Counted from the first letter of the stretch, positions 11,789-23,514 are shown. The stretch is 64,000 bases of DNA from Phanerochaete sordida (GCA_019973155.2 BPQB01000006.1:779128-843127), one strand, 5' to 3'. The notes: generated by a model not told the origin, from the letters alone. Translations and numbers: made by a program.

Positions 11789-12722
11789 TTTGCTGTTTGT
11801 CGGTAGTGGTCTATAAGTTAGGCGGGGTATCCAGGGCGAGGGTGGAGGCGAGCAGCAGCTTCCGTACGCCGAGCGCAAGTGCAGCGGGAAGCGCAAGAAA
11901 TTTCGTAGACGCCCAATGTAAGGGCTTCCCGATCAGATCTGGCGCAAACACGCGCCCAAACAAATGCCGCCGAGCCTCGCGAGTTTTTGCGGCGACTGCG
12001 ACTGGCTTGTTCACAGGACCAGAGCAAGCATCTTGTTTTGTGAAAGTAAACTTGAACCGTACAAGAACAATAGCTTGTGTAATAGCGGCAAGTCCCATCA
12101 GAGCTTGAACGCGATGCGAGTCCGAGGACAGACCGTGCAGCTGGCAGGCCCCATATACTGTAAAAGCTCGGGCACTGTTTGCCACTTCAAGGACACGCTG
12201 TTGTGCAGGAAGCAGTGAAGCAGCTAGATCAAGCCCTGCAAATGTTCCGCTGCTCTCTGCTAACTCACAGATATATTCACGAGCGCTTCGGGCAGCGGAT
12301 CAGCGCTCGCAAGTCCGAAGGGCTGACGCGCCTCCGAGGCGGACGAGCAGCACAGCGACGACGCATGTCAGCGCGTGTATCATGTCGATCGCCGCGTACC
12401 TCGCCTGCTTGTGGCCCTCGCCCCGCGCAGGGCAGCCGAGACCTGTACGTTTGTTTTGTGTTGCAGGCGTCCGTGGGCACGCGCTATGAGCCAATGGGCA
12501 TGCCGATCCTTCGCACGTTCGTGCACATCACGAAACGAGTGCCATACTGGGATGTGATATGTTTGATCCTGTGCGGAGGCAGTGCGTGTCTACATAGTAC
12601 AACGACGACCGAGTCGTCCTGGATGAACCCCTTCTACACCATGATGCAACGAGTACGAAGATTATACAAAACGAAAGCGGAGGAAGTGCAGATGCCGTAC
12701 GTCGAGGGTCTGGGTATGCTGA
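11789..12722. other. Intergenic region between NOP14 and the PGC1-like gene
   Basis: This 934-bp stretch holds the promoter of NOP14 and the 3' end of the PGC1-like gene. Frames of up to 190 codons occur on the plus strand but lack domains or splice support. I see no gene. Confidence 0.4.
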
Positions 12723-13952
12723 TTACACGGAAGGGACAGTGGCGACCTTGAAGGGGCCCGCTACCGCCTCCAGCCTCGCCTTGCCGGCGCGACGCAGGAG
12801 GACTTGCATAGGTGTGTAGTAGTACATTGTCGTCCACAGGAAAAGACGACCGTGCTGACGCGCGATTTTGTCGTAGTCGACTGCAGAAAATGTGAGCCCC
12901 GTGAAACGAATTCGAGCATAAATGGACTTGCCTTGCAGCGCGGAGCGAAGATCAAGCCAAGTTTTGGTCACGTCCGTGAGGATGGCATCGACGCCCCACC
13001 GAGCGGCCTCCATCATGCACGCGGGGTCGTTCACGGTCCACACCATGAGGCTCTTGCCTGCGGCCTTGCACTCGTTGCGGAACCTGCACCGAGGTCAGCT
13101 ATAGTCGCAGAAATGGTCTCTGCGGGACTTGCCTCTCGCCGTCGAGGGTCGTCAAGGAACCAAACCACATCGAGAAGGCGTCGACGTCCTTCCAGAAGTA
13201 CTTGCGGGCGATGCTGGGGTCTCCGCCGATGTATGACCGGCGGCAGTACGGCAAGTGCTCCTGCGCGGCCGGGAGGAATGTCGGGTGCCAAAGACCGAGG
13301 AGGATGCGCGGCGCGAGGGCGGTCTGCCAGTTCTCGTGCGACGAGATGATCGTATGCATCAGCGAGAAGAGCCGCGCCGGGTCGTTCTGGGGCTTGACAT
13401 CGACGTTGAACTTCATGTGCTGGTTCTCGGGCTGCGCGTGGTCAGGCTCCACGGTACGAGGTGCGTAGAGCAGTCTACACACCTTCATAAGCAGCTGAAC
13501 CGTCTCCGCAAAGGTCGGGATGGACTGCTCCGGCTTCTTGACCGTGCGCAGGTGCTCCATGCCATTCTCCCCATACCAATTCTGCTCCTTGATCAAGCCC
13601 TTGCCGTTGGTTGTCCTGTCCAGCGCTAGACGTCGCGTCGACAAAAATTTGCGCGGGAATGGCCCCAGGCGGACTCACAAGGGTCGTGGAACATGACGAC
13701 GACATCGTCTGCGGAGATGTGGACGTCTGCTCTGGGAGGTCAGGCCTGCGTCTAGAGGAGTCGGGGCTGTTCAAATACCGCTTTCAATGCCCTCGGCGCC
13801 GTCGCGCATGGCAGCTTCGAAACTGGCGAGTGTGTTCTCCGGGAAGGCGGCGGAGGCCTGTGGCGAGTCAGCAGACTGCGGTCGGCCATGGTCGGGGCGC
13901 GTACCCCACGGTGACCCCAGCACTCGGGCAGTGACTTGGTAGTGGCGGCCAT
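12723..13952 (-). CDS. Glycerophosphodiester phosphodiesterase, PGC1-like
   Basis: Seven exons on the minus strand: 13905-13952, 13779-13857, 13679-13726, 13483-13625, 13133-13431, 12932-13083 and 12723-12880, giving 308 residues. GDPD-family residues are in place: H14-R15-G16, PENT at 22-25, E41 and D43 in EGIESDVHIS, and H56 in FHDP. The layout is closest to yeast Pgc1, a phospholipase C that degrades phosphatidylglycerol at lipid droplets and mitochondria. The C-terminal half keeps the TIM-barrel end (SLMVWTVND, WGVDAILTD) and a late hydrophobic segment. Two introns (13084-13132 and 12881-12931) use GC donors in the context AG|GCAAGT. An in-frame upstream ATG at 14052 would add 33 basic, hydroxylated residues resembling a mitochondrial presequence; the internal ATG was preferred for lack of support. 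Confidence 0.85.
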
Positions 13953-14842
13953 GGGGAAGAGTATGCGTCGGAGGGTCGTGAAAAAGGGTGGGCGAGTGGA
14001 ATAACGTCGTCGGGGGACCAGGGCGAAGATGGTGGAGGCTTTTAAAGCCATGGCCTTGGGTTTGGGTTTGGCTCCGAGAGGGGATCTTCGTACAGGCGAG
14101 TCAACCGGAACATCCTTTGTCGAGATTGGGAGGGTAAATTCACAGAACGGAGGCCGGGATTCGCTGGCGGGAATAGGATGGCGAGACCGACGACGTGCAT
14201 CGAGATCCTGGGCTGTTTTCGTCTCCGCGAATCGTTGCACATGCGTAGCGGATAGGATTCTGTGTGAGGTCGCATGAGTTGCTGCTAGCCGAACGTGCTC
14301 GTCGTAACTGGGCAATCTGGTCCGAGTCCGGATTTGCAAACGCACGCGCCCCCTTACGCAACGACCACGTTCGCCGGCAGCGCAGCTGCCTGCCGGGTTC
14401 GTCACCTCCTCGGTGCCCTGCCCCGCGGGGTCCCTCGATGATCTCACAGACCGCGTCGCTCCCAGCCGATAAGCTCACCATAAGCTCGCACTTGACGTGG
14501 CGGTGGCGGCGCGTCCTCGCGGCATTGGTCAAGATCCCTGACTCCAAGGGGGTTTTCGGCGTTGCTGCTGCCGAGCCTGGGCACATCCCTGTCGCGCAGC
14601 TCAAGGACATCCTCGTCGCTGCGTCCCGCGATTTTCAGCCGTTAGGCTTTTGACTCGGTTCACACAATAATAAACGGCCGCGTCCAATTGCATTTTGACC
14701 AGCTGAGACACCGAGCGCCCATTTATCGCGCCTCCTTACACCCGTCTTCGGCAATCTCAATACAGCTCTTGCTCTCGACGGCGACCTTGTGCACCAGATT
14801 TGAGCCAATTTCACCTTCTAGCGCGGGTCTCGCACAGAAGCA
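13953..14842. other. Divergent promoter region, PGC1-like / gephyrin-like
   Basis: About 890 bp between two divergent start codons. A TTTAAA at about 14040 lies upstream of the minus-strand gene. One plus-strand frame of 129 codons (14264-14653) has no recognised domain and is not called. Confidence 0.4.
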
Positions 14843-17284
14843 ATGGTCAAAATACGCGTCGCGGTCCTGACAGGTGTGACCGCCCGACGCCTACACCCGT
14901 GCGCGAATCGGTAGACTGATCAGTGTCCCCGCTCGTCCTTGCGCGTCGCACACACGCAGTGAGCGACACCGCGTCCTCCGATGCGTCTGCAGACAAGTCG
15001 GGCCCGACGATCAAGGAGATCGTCCAACAAAACGACCACGAGTGCGTCGAGTCTCGGATCGTACCCGATGAGGAGGAGCAGATCCGCGCGGCGGTCAAGG
15101 GCTGGGCGGAGCAGGGTGTGGCGGACTGGATCATCACCACTGGTGGCACTGGCTTCGGTGTACGCGACAGGACTCCTGAGGTACGCTTCCCGTCGCATAG
15201 ACTGCGCGAACGATGTATATCGACCTCCAGTGCAGGCCCTTACGCCGCTCTTCGAGCGTGAAGCCCCCGGTATTGTCCACCTCCTGCTCGCGAGCTCGCT
15301 GCAGAAGACGCCGTTCGCCGCGCTGTCTCGTCCGGTCGCAGGAACGGTGAAGAATTCGTTAGTCGTCACTTTACCAGGGAGCGCGAAAGCGGTGAAGGAG
15401 AACCTCGAGGCACTCTTCCAAGCGGGCGTGATCAATCATGCCATAGACCTCATCCGTGGCGGCTCTGGTCAGGGCGTACACGCGCAGCTAGCAAGCTCGA
15501 CACCACAGAGCAGCATCCAGGGCTCCCAGGGCCTCCAGCACTCCCACTCCCACCACCACAATCCGCACCATCACCACCACGGCGACTCCCACAGCGTCCC
15601 GACGCCGCGTACGACGCTCTCGCATGATCCGTCCGCTCCTGGTACGCCGCCTCTGCGGCCCTGGCTGCGTGCCACATGCTGATCTCGCTTGCAGTCTCCG
15701 CGCGCCACAGGGTCTCGCCATACCCTGCCATCACGCTCGAGGCCGCACTCGAGTCGATCCTCCGCGAAGTGCAGCCCCTGGATCCGCGTGAGATACCGGT
15801 ACGCTCGCTTCGCGTCCGTCGCGTGCCCGTGCTGAATCGAGGTCTGGCGTCGCGCAGGTATCGTCGGACTTGCGAGGCACCGTGCTGGCGGAGGACATCT
15901 TCGCGCCGCAGAACGTCCCGCCGACGACCACGACGAACGTCGACGGCTACGCCGTGCGCTGTACGTCGATTTCCTTGCATATATGCGGGTCATCGAGGAG
16001 GCTGACGCTGCACACGCCCAGCGAGCGACCCGCCGGGCATCTACAAAGTGCTGACGCCCCGTACGCATGACCTCGCGACGCCCGTGCCCGCAGGCCACAT
16101 CTTCCGCGTGAACACGGGGGCGCCGATCCCTGCGGGCACGGACGCGGTGCTCATGGTCGAGGACACGCGCCTGCACAGCACCGACGCGGACGGCGAAGAG
16201 CGCGAGGTCGAAGCGCTCGCGCAGGTCGACGCAGGCGAGAGCGTCCGCAAGCCAGGAAGCGACGTGAAGAAGGGCGAACTCGCGCTTGAGAAGGGCACCG
16301 TCGTACATGCGCACGGCGGCGAAATCGGCACGATGGCGTTTGTAGGCAGGCAGAAGGTCGGTGTGCGGTCCGTGTATGGGGGTCGAAGCAGTAGCTTGAT
16401 AGGTTTTCCTAGGTCACGGTGCATCCCAAGCCGGTGGTCGCTATACTCAGCACCGGAAATGAGTTGCTGGATATACAAACGCCGCAGAAGATGGACGTGG
16501 ACGGCTGGGGTGGAATATGGGATACGAACCGGCCGTCCCTGCAGGCCGCGCTCGAGGGCATGGGGTACAAAGTCGTAGACCTTGGCATCGTGCCCGACAG
16601 GTTGAGTTTCTCCCCAATCTTCAGCCAAGAAGTGTGGCTGAATTGCGCTGCAGCCTAGACAAGCACATCGAGGCACTGAAGCGGGGGCTCGACCAGGCCG
16701 ACATCGTGTTGACGACGGGCGGAACCAGTATGGGGGCGAGTGACCTGCTGAAGCCGGTTATTGAGCGACACCTGAGCGGCACCATTCACTTCGGGCGGGT
16801 CAAGATCAAGCCCGGGAAGCCCACGACGTTCGCGACCATCCCGACGGCCAAGGGCTCGGTCCCGATGTTCGCGCTGCCCGGTAACCCTGCGTCAGCCCTC
16901 GTGACGTTCCACGTCTTCGTTCTGCCCGCGCTGAGGAAGCTCGGTGGGTGGCCTACTGCGAGATCACAGTTGCCGCGCGTGCGAGTCCAGGTGTGTTTGT
17001 CATCCCGACTCTCTGCTGTCAGAGCTGACGACGGGATCCCGCAGCTGCAAAGCAATATGCCTCTGGACCCGCGCGTCGAATTCCATCGCGTGTCGATCCA
17101 AGCTAGTGCTGAGGGATTGAAAGCGTATAGCACTGGTGGGCAGCGCTCAAGTCGCGTGGCAAGTCTTGCTGGCGCGAACGGCGTGGTTATCCTTCCTTCA
17201 AAGGTTGAGGGCGGTCCGAGCGAGATGAAGGCGGGAGAGTTCGTAGCTGCTATAGTGATAGGAGAGTTGCAGGTTCAGCGATAG
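14843..17284 (+). CDS. Molybdopterin adenylyltransferase-molybdotransferase fusion (gephyrin-like, CnxE)
   Basis: Nine exons: 14843-14873, 14960-15180, 15236-15641, 15695-15798, 15858-15960, 16022-16356, 16413-16600, 16654-16990 and 17045-17284, giving 654 residues. The N-terminal MogA domain (about 1-170) has VAVLTVSDTAS and ITTGGTGFGVRDRTPEA and would adenylylate molybdopterin. The MoeA domain (about 230-654) has TTTNVDGYAVR, FRVNTGAPIPAGTDAV, ILSTGNEL, TTGGTSMGASD and PGNPASALVTF and would insert molybdate. The order is that of animal gephyrin rather than plant Cnx1. Between them lies a linker with clustered His (HSHSHHHNPHHHHHGDSHS). The product serves nitrate reductase and other Mo enzymes in the cytosol. 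The last intron (16991-17044) is 54 nt and in frame, so retention would not break the protein. The 3' end converges on SPC19 with only 39 bp between the two stop codons. Confidence 0.9.
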
Positions 17285-17323
17285 GTGGAGTATGGAGAGG
17301 GGATATTTGTGCGATGCAAAGGC

Positions 17324-18107
17324 TCATGGTCTTTTCTTCTTGTTCATGGCAGCGAGTTGCTAGGCATCGAAAATATCAGGAAATATACCATCGCAAGGAT
17401 GTCATACTCACCATTGCATCCACCTCAGCTTGTAGAGTAGCCATCTCTTCTTCGAGCTGCTCACGTTGGCGTACAAGTATCTGGATCTTCCGCGCTTCGA
17501 GTTTGTTCATGCCCGCCGTGTTCGCAGCTAACCGCGAAGCTGGCTTTGTTTGCTGGGTTTCCAGCTGCCTCACACGTGAGAACAGCCTGAGCAAAACCGT
17601 ACCTAGCCCACGCACCCTTGTCCGTAACATATTCTCTCTCTTCACCAGCATATTCATTCCTTTCTCTGCTCGGCTGAGGAGCTCATTGATCTGTGGCTCA
17701 ATTTCGTCGGTGACGTCCGCTTTGTACTTGCGCACGGTGCCCTCGTCGACGAGCAGGAAGACCTTTGCAGCTAGTCAGTGAGGCGACTTGCGCATGAGTG
17801 CAGATGAAGCGTACTCGTTCATTCTCCAAGACCTTCGCTACCCGGGAAAGATCATAGGTTCCCTGGCGAATAATTTCTTGCGCTTCATGTGCCTGTTCAT
17901 CACTGAGCTAGCATGCTAAACAATATGTTGACCGCGACACACCTCGTCGCAGCAGTCCTCCAAGGCCATGACGCACTCCCGCAGGAAGGGACTGCATACG
18001 AAATCGTTCTCGCTTCCGTAGCCCCCAGAGTTTCCTACAAAGACAGACTGTCTCGGCCCATATTTCGGGTGCACAGATAGGCGAGAGACGCGGCTTGGTC
18101 GATCCAT
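17324..18107 (-). CDS. SPC19: DASH complex subunit SPC19
   Basis: Four exons on the minus strand: 17943-18107, 17815-17892, 17412-17762 and 17324-17359, giving 209 residues. The protein has the Spc19 pattern: FLRECVMALEDCCDE, then GTYDLSRVAKVLENERVF, then KADVTDEIEPQINELLSRAE, followed by a predicted coiled coil rich in RQREQLEEE, and a short basic tail ending NKKKRP. Spc19 is a core subunit of the ten-part DASH/Dam1 ring that couples kinetochores to spindle microtubules. The length matches the family (yeast 165 residues, filamentous fungi longer). The ATG at 18107 was chosen; a longer in-frame reading upstream lacks conserved sequence. Spacing to the convergent gephyrin gene implies overlapping 3' UTRs. 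Confidence 0.83.
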
Positions 18108-18897
18108 GGTCGTCAGCAGCCGGTGGTTGAGCTCATCGCCAGTCGACGCGCCTGTGGCACGCGTAGGACGATTTGAGACTCCGATTATCTCCGCCCATTC
18201 CCGCGGGTATAAATCAGCGAAAACTTCGCGTCCTCGGTTTCCTCCATGTGTCCGCTCGACCGTCGGAAGCGTTAGCCCTCGTTGGCGCAGAGGTTTGTTC
18301 TTCTGAGTAACGTTCAAATTCTGGTCGACGGAGCGAGGCGCCTTCGGGTGCTCACAAGACCGAGTCCCTTCCGCTCTGCTCCCTCTCCACGGGGCTGAGT
18401 CCGCATTTCGGTGCGTCGACTCGCCTTTGAGGTTGAGTGGGGTGGTGGGACGGCGTTATATTCCTGTACTTTCCGTACATCGTCACTATGTGGCTTTGAC
18501 GGTTTGGTGAAACCATAACGCATACATCGCTTCACATAGTTTCATGTCTTTCGTCGAGTAGAACTGCAATTGATTATTTTCCCTCCCTTCTTGAAGGTTG
18601 CTTCCGCTTCACCTGGTCCTAAGACGAACAGTTCTACAACATCTCTGCCAGCTTCCAAGATGTCTGCGGCTGCTTTCAGACCTCCCTAAAGCCTTTGCAG
18701 TGCGACGCCGACACCGCTGCATCGCGGAACAGAGCTGAATTGGGTCGCATGACTTCCGTCTTGACTCTCATGACCCACGCGAGCCGGCTCTCCATGAACG
18801 AACCTAGTCAACTCGGCTCTTACACTGCCCATCGCAGGACAGGACACGCATTGTCCTCGTGCTTCGTCTCCCCCACGTTGTGCAACCATCTCGCGAA
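18108..18897. other. Divergent promoter region, SPC19 / lipase
   Basis: About 790 bp between divergent starts. Short plus-strand frames near 18660 and 18750 with nearby GT/AG signals might be 5' exons of the lipase gene, but I could not link them in frame. Confidence 0.35.
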
Positions 18898-20957
18898 ATG
18901 ACCTCCGGACATTGGGCAGAAGAGCTGAAGCGAGACATTCGACGCAAGCGGCTAGAACTTCTCAAGGCCCGTGGTCCATTGGGAGGCGGGAGTGCGCAGA
19001 CGGAAGGCTGGAAGAGACCATGGAGGGAGCTCTCGTACTACCACTGGATGGAGACGTGGAGTAAGAAAGCAGAGGCACAGATCCGTGTTGGGATCGCCAC
19101 AGGTGCGCCACCTGGAGTCTTGAAAGCAGAACGTGACTGAGTATGACTCTGCAGGCGCATGCGGAACGTACGTCAGTCCTGGCCCGTGGCCGACGCGTGC
19201 TCATGTTACAGTATAGCGGCACCATCAACTGGAATATTGTGCTTTACACTTGGATGGAGTCGGCTGCGACCTACCTTCGGTACGTATTCCCACACGCCTT
19301 GCGAGCGACTCCAGAACCCTTTCAATAACCCATGCAGAGACTGGCCAACTGTCCTGAAGGCAGCCACGGCCGCACGAATGGGCCATGAAGCAGATGCAAT
19401 GAAGCTCCTTGAGTGGTCGGACGAAGAGATCCAGAACATTGTGCGCTAGGCGGACAACTTCTCTGTGTATGCTTCTCATTCGGGGATGTAGGCTGCGTTA
19501 TGGAGTCCGGACATGCACTATGTGACCATATGTGGTATGTCGACTATCTTCTCATACGTCCCCATTCCAAACTCACAGCTTGCAGACCTCACGCAGGTAG
19601 GGATTGTGGAAATGGTAGTTGGTCGTATGCTGAGACGATGCTAGGATGCCCCGGAGTCAGACCCGACCCTTGATGGGCCATTCTGCGGCGCTTTCTTTTC
19701 TTCGGACCCAAAGAATCCCTTCATTGGGCTCGTGTTCAAGGTTGGTGTCACAGATCGTCCGCCACACTACTCCTCATGTTGCACAGGGTACACATGTCGA
19801 GTCCTGGCAAGAACTGCTTGTAGATCTTCATTACGCTCCCGTGCATGCGCAAGATGGTCACGTTTGGGATACCCACGTCTCGCATGGCGTATATTCTACG
19901 CTGTTTGGTCCTTTCTCCAAGCTCGACGGGCAAACTCCGTTCGGTATGCGCGCAATCCTCGACTCTCTACAGCACACTGAAGGCGCTCCAGAGTATATCA
20001 AGAACATTGCATGCACGCTCATATCCGAGCGCATACAGGCGAGCACTGATGTACCTGTGCGTTTACACCTGACTGTGAGTCCCTTGTCTATCGCTCGCTG
20101 CGCATTACTGATTCTCTGCAGGGTCACTCCCTTGGAGCTTCCTATGCGGCACTATACTTTGCTGAGCTTCTGCGTCTTTTCGATAACGGGCCCATCTCTT
20201 CGCAGTCTGGCAAGCCTGCTTGCATCCTCCGGGATCTTTATACCTTCGGCAGTCCTAGATTCGGCCTACTGGACTTCGTCGACGTATTCTCGCTCGCCAT
20301 TGACGAACACGACGGGTACTCTTGGCGAATCAACTGCAGTCAAGATCCCGTCTGCCTCGTCCCACCCGTCCTCATAACAGACGCGAGATTTATCCATTTG
20401 GACAAGGCGTACGAAGTCTCTCAGTCGGATGGACCATTGGAGCTAGCAAGCGAGAGGAACAGTCACCCACGACCCCCTCTCCCAGTCGTGCCAATCAACA
20501 TGTCCAATCATAGTGAGCCACATCTATCTCTGTATTGGTGTCGGCTCACCATCTGAGCCAGCCCCTTGGGCGTATTTCAACGCGCTGTACAACACGGCGA
20601 CTCACACGGCGTAGGTTACATGGATATCACGACGCCCTTGTTCGCGGGATTGCCGCTGACTGTGAGCTGCAACGCGATAGATGGGGAATATGAGGCTGGC
20701 CCTGTGCCCAGATTGGACACACTCCTCCATAGATGTGTACCGATTTCACGTTATCGGCGTGCGGCCTACATGACTTGTCCTCGTTCCACGGCCCCGCAGA
20801 TGAAAGCTGTGCCTGGCGGCAAACCCGTGGCTGGCTCGTGGCTGGCTGGCAGTCTGCTTACAAAACAATACTGCGGAGATTAAACAAGACCTATCCCTTG
20901 ATAAGGATATTACAAACTCCGAAATGCACATTGCTTATCTCGTTTATCGGCGACTAA
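18898..20957 (+). CDS. Class 3 lipase, C-terminal part unresolved
   Basis: Exons that keep phase: 18898-19102, 19155-19171, 19212-19279, 19338-19440, 19492-19534, 19586-19596, 19645-19740, 19787-20074, 20122-20512 and from 20562. Exons 2 and 6 are only 17 and 11 nt. The class 3 alpha/beta-hydrolase core is clear: FCGAFFSSDPKNPFIGLVFK, then GTHVESWQELLVD, the nucleophile elbow GHSLGASYAALYFAELL, DLYTFGSPRFG and a Cys/Asp loop SQDPVCLVPP. After TPWAYFNALYNTATHT the frame meets TAG, while the continuing sequence (GYMDITTPLFAGLPL, SSFHGPADESCAWRQ) lies in other frames up to about 20957. Either more introns exist, such as one ending at GCGTAG near 20613, or the tail is frameshifted. An intracellular lipase is likely, since no signal peptide is seen. 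Confidence 0.65.
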
Positions 20958-21140
20958 AGGCCCGCGTGGGTGAGAACAGCAGCTGGTTGACGCCTGGATC
21001 TTCTGCCGCTACGGGGTACCGCATGCAACGCTGCTGCGTACCTATATCTTTACGCTTTCTTCATGATCTCTCTCTAACAGACTTCAAACACCGGCCCCGC
21101 TGTGACTCGGGGCGAACGCCCACACACTAAATATTTCGCC

Positions 21141-23021
21141 ATGACTTCCCAATCGACGCGTAGGGGTCACCGCAAACGAATCTCTAACCTGCGGCTTTCC
21201 TCGGACTCGACAGTAACCACATTACCAGCCTACACTTCTCCTCCCTGGCAGCGTCAGGTCGTGCTGGAAGACGACCCATCAGATCTCCCACCGGAGTATC
21301 CAGACAGTGCAGAGGAGGCAGACGAGGATACAGACACGGAGGACGAGACGGCGCAGATTTTGTACGCCCCACACACCGCCTCGGCCCCTTTGACTTCACC
21401 CCCTCGGCGAGCCCGACGCTTGCAGCCAAGCTCTCGTAGCAAATCGCGACGCAGCTCGTCGAACGACCCATACCTCGATTCTTTGCTTGCCCGAAGCGTC
21501 CACGCTCTCGAGATGTCGAATGTCCTCCTGCAATCTTCTATGTCTACCCAAGCCACTCTGAACAACGTGCTTTCGAGGAACTCCCAGGACGAAGCTTTGT
21601 TAGAAGCTCACGCGCGTAACCTTTCGGCGAGGATCACCAAGGACAGCACCTGGTCCGCTGACCTCGATCAGATATCGCAAGGTGTGGAGGGCTTGTTTGA
21701 GGACGAGGGGCAGTCGAGTCGACGAGCCTCCGAGGATTCCACAACAAGTCAGAGTCTCCCCGCATCCAGCTCACTCTCAACCGTCGCCGAACGTATGTCA
21801 AGATCACATCGTAGAAGACCCTCGCTAGACCTCCGCAATGCCAGCCTCAATCTCTCCGCTCACGACCGTAACGACCTCATCGCACCTCCTCCAAGAGCTA
21901 TCACCCTGTACGTCGACTCTTCTGAAGACCCAGCCCAGATAACACTGCCCCACACACTCGGCTTGCGTTCCTCCTCCCGCCCCGCCGCCACTCCACTTCC
22001 TGCGGAAGGCTCTTTTGCAAGCCGCCGGCCGCTTCTACTTCACTCGGTAGGTTCTGAGAGCGATTTACCGAAGCGCAGCGCCATGGACCTCCTCTCGTCG
22101 GTGAGAAACCCCCCAAAACCGATATCGACGGCCCATACGTCATCCACCGCCTCCCCGTCTTCATCGTTCCGGACCCGGCGGGGCTCGACGAGCACTAGCA
22201 CCTCCACGTGCACTCGTAAACCTCGCCAGTCCCCCCGTGCCGGACCGTCATCTGTACCGCCCACGCGCTCGCCTAGCCGGGACTCTGCGAACCGTTCCCC
22301 CTCTTCCACACGCCGAATATGGGACACTCCGCCAATCATCGAGCTGCCGTCCGCCTCAAGTTCCGAGTCATCTGACGATCTGCACGTCGAGCGCACAGTG
22401 TCCTACCTCCGCAACATCCTCGAGAACCACCCGGACCCCGCTGCTTCGGAGAAGCAGAAACAGAAGGAGGCTGCGCGGCCGACGTTCCTCAAGCCAACCC
22501 CTGTCATCCCAGTCGCCGACGCGTCCACCGCCACCGCGAGCGTGTCACGGTTATTTACCAAGGCAAGACACACGTCGTCCACACGGCCGCCGAGTCCTCC
22601 GCGGCACTCGGCGCTCAAAGGGAGAAGTGGCCGATCCGCCCCTCCGACCCCCACCTCTCCTGCGCTGTCACTCAGCGGCAGCTGGCTCAGCGTCTCGGAC
22701 GCGATTGGCATCGGCAGCTCAGGCCGCTCGACGCCGAATCGGGTGTCCTTCATCGAGCCTCCGGACGCCAAGCAAGGGGGGAAGGACAAGTCTTCGCTGC
22801 GGACACGGTCGCGCTCAAGATCGAGAGGCAAAGGCAGAGGCAGAGGTAGCGAAGGCGACAGCAGCGACACGCCGGGCGGATGGTGGACCTGGTTTATTGG
22901 TCCTGCGCCGCCCAGCCCGTCTATGCCTTCGTACGTCAGGCAAGAAGATCGGCTCGTTCGCGGCGCGGGGTTCGCACCCAGGGCCGGCTTCGGCGGCGGC
23001 ATGGAGGAGTGGGGTGTTTGA
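21141..23021 (+). CDS. Ser-rich protein of unknown function, conserved-looking helix
   Basis: A single uninterrupted frame of 626 codons from an ATG at 21141, in a neighbourhood where most genes have introns. Composition is strongly Ser, Pro, Arg and Thr, pointing to a largely disordered protein with many possible phosphosites. An acidic patch lies near residues 45-65. One ordered-looking segment, PYLDSLLARSVHALEMSNVL (about residues 115-135), continues as an amphipathic helix and is the most likely interaction site. The tail has W-rich GGWWTWFIGP and an RSRSRGKGRGRG basic patch that may be a nuclear signal. I do not recognise the family. Codon use and the long open frame support coding. Confidence 0.65.
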   Translation: MTSQSTRRGHRKRISNLRLSSDSTVTTLPAYTSPPWQRQVVLEDDPSDLPPEYPDSAEEADEDTDTEDETAQILYAPHTASAPLTSPPRRARRLQPSSRSKSRRSSSNDPYLDSLLARSVHALEMSNVLLQSSMSTQATLNNVLSRNSQDEALLEAHARNLSARITKDSTWSADLDQISQGVEGLFEDEGQSSRRASEDSTTSQSLPASSSLSTVAERMSRSHRRRPSLDLRNASLNLSAHDRNDLIAPPPRAITLYVDSSEDPAQITLPHTLGLRSSSRPAATPLPAEGSFASRRPLLLHSVGSESDLPKRSAMDLLSSVRNPPKPISTAHTSSTASPSSSFRTRRGSTSTSTSTCTRKPRQSPRAGPSSVPPTRSPSRDSANRSPSSTRRIWDTPPIIELPSASSSESSDDLHVERTVSYLRNILENHPDPAASEKQKQKEAARPTFLKPTPVIPVADASTATASVSRLFTKARHTSSTRPPSPPRHSALKGRSGRSAPPTPTSPALSLSGSWLSVSDAIGIGSSGRSTPNRVSFIEPPDAKQGGKDKSSLRTRSRSRSRGKGRGRGSEGDSSDTPGGWWTWFIGPAPPSPSMPSYVRQEDRLVRGAGFAPRAGFGGGMEEWGV

Positions 23022-23514
23022 ACTTGTGAGTTTATACTTGGCCAGCGGTCCGTATCCCTACTAACGCCTTGCGTAGGCTTAACTTATTCCTTTGCACTCT
23101 ATAACCGCGACCACGCCACATTTGCTAGAGCATGCGCTATCTCACGCTTTTTGTGCATCCTGGAACTTGCATCAGCTTGGAAATGCTGGACGTTCGTATC
23201 TCCACGCATCTGTATCACTATCTATACCTCATTCATATTCCCCCAACTGTTGTTCACTCGTTGCTTGCATATAATTTCCGTTTTACCTTCAGCATCCTGT
23301 TGTCGCTACTCTCCCTCATACCGATGCTCTTCTAGCCAATGCATGACCGCTTCAGATGCCAATCGAGTGAGCTGCGCGAAACTCGATTTAAAGACGAGCG
23401 AGCCTGGCTTCCGCCCCAGGCGCTTTGCACACGGTGAATGCGGTGACGCGCTTCATTCGCGACCGCGACCATCCCCCGCCTTGCGGTTTACCCCTCTTTC
23501 CACGCGACTTCTGT
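23022..23514. other. Intergenic region upstream of seryl-tRNA synthetase
   Basis: About 490 bp with CT-rich stretches near 23210-23330, as is common in fungal promoters. No gene is seen. Confidence 0.35.

Noticed and set aside
12179..12751. 190-codon plus-strand frame between NOP14 and the PGC1-like gene
   Set aside because: No domain, no splice pattern, and it overlaps the 3' end of the PGC1-like gene.
13752..14447. Long minus-strand frame extending the PGC1-like gene upstream
   Set aside because: Only the part from 13952 (or perhaps 14052) fits; beyond it the frame is Arg/Pro-rich and unlike any GDPD protein.
17281..17324. Possible readthrough or fusion between the gephyrin-like gene and SPC19
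   Set aside because: The genes are on opposite strands with stop codons 39 bp apart; only overlapping 3' UTRs are likely.
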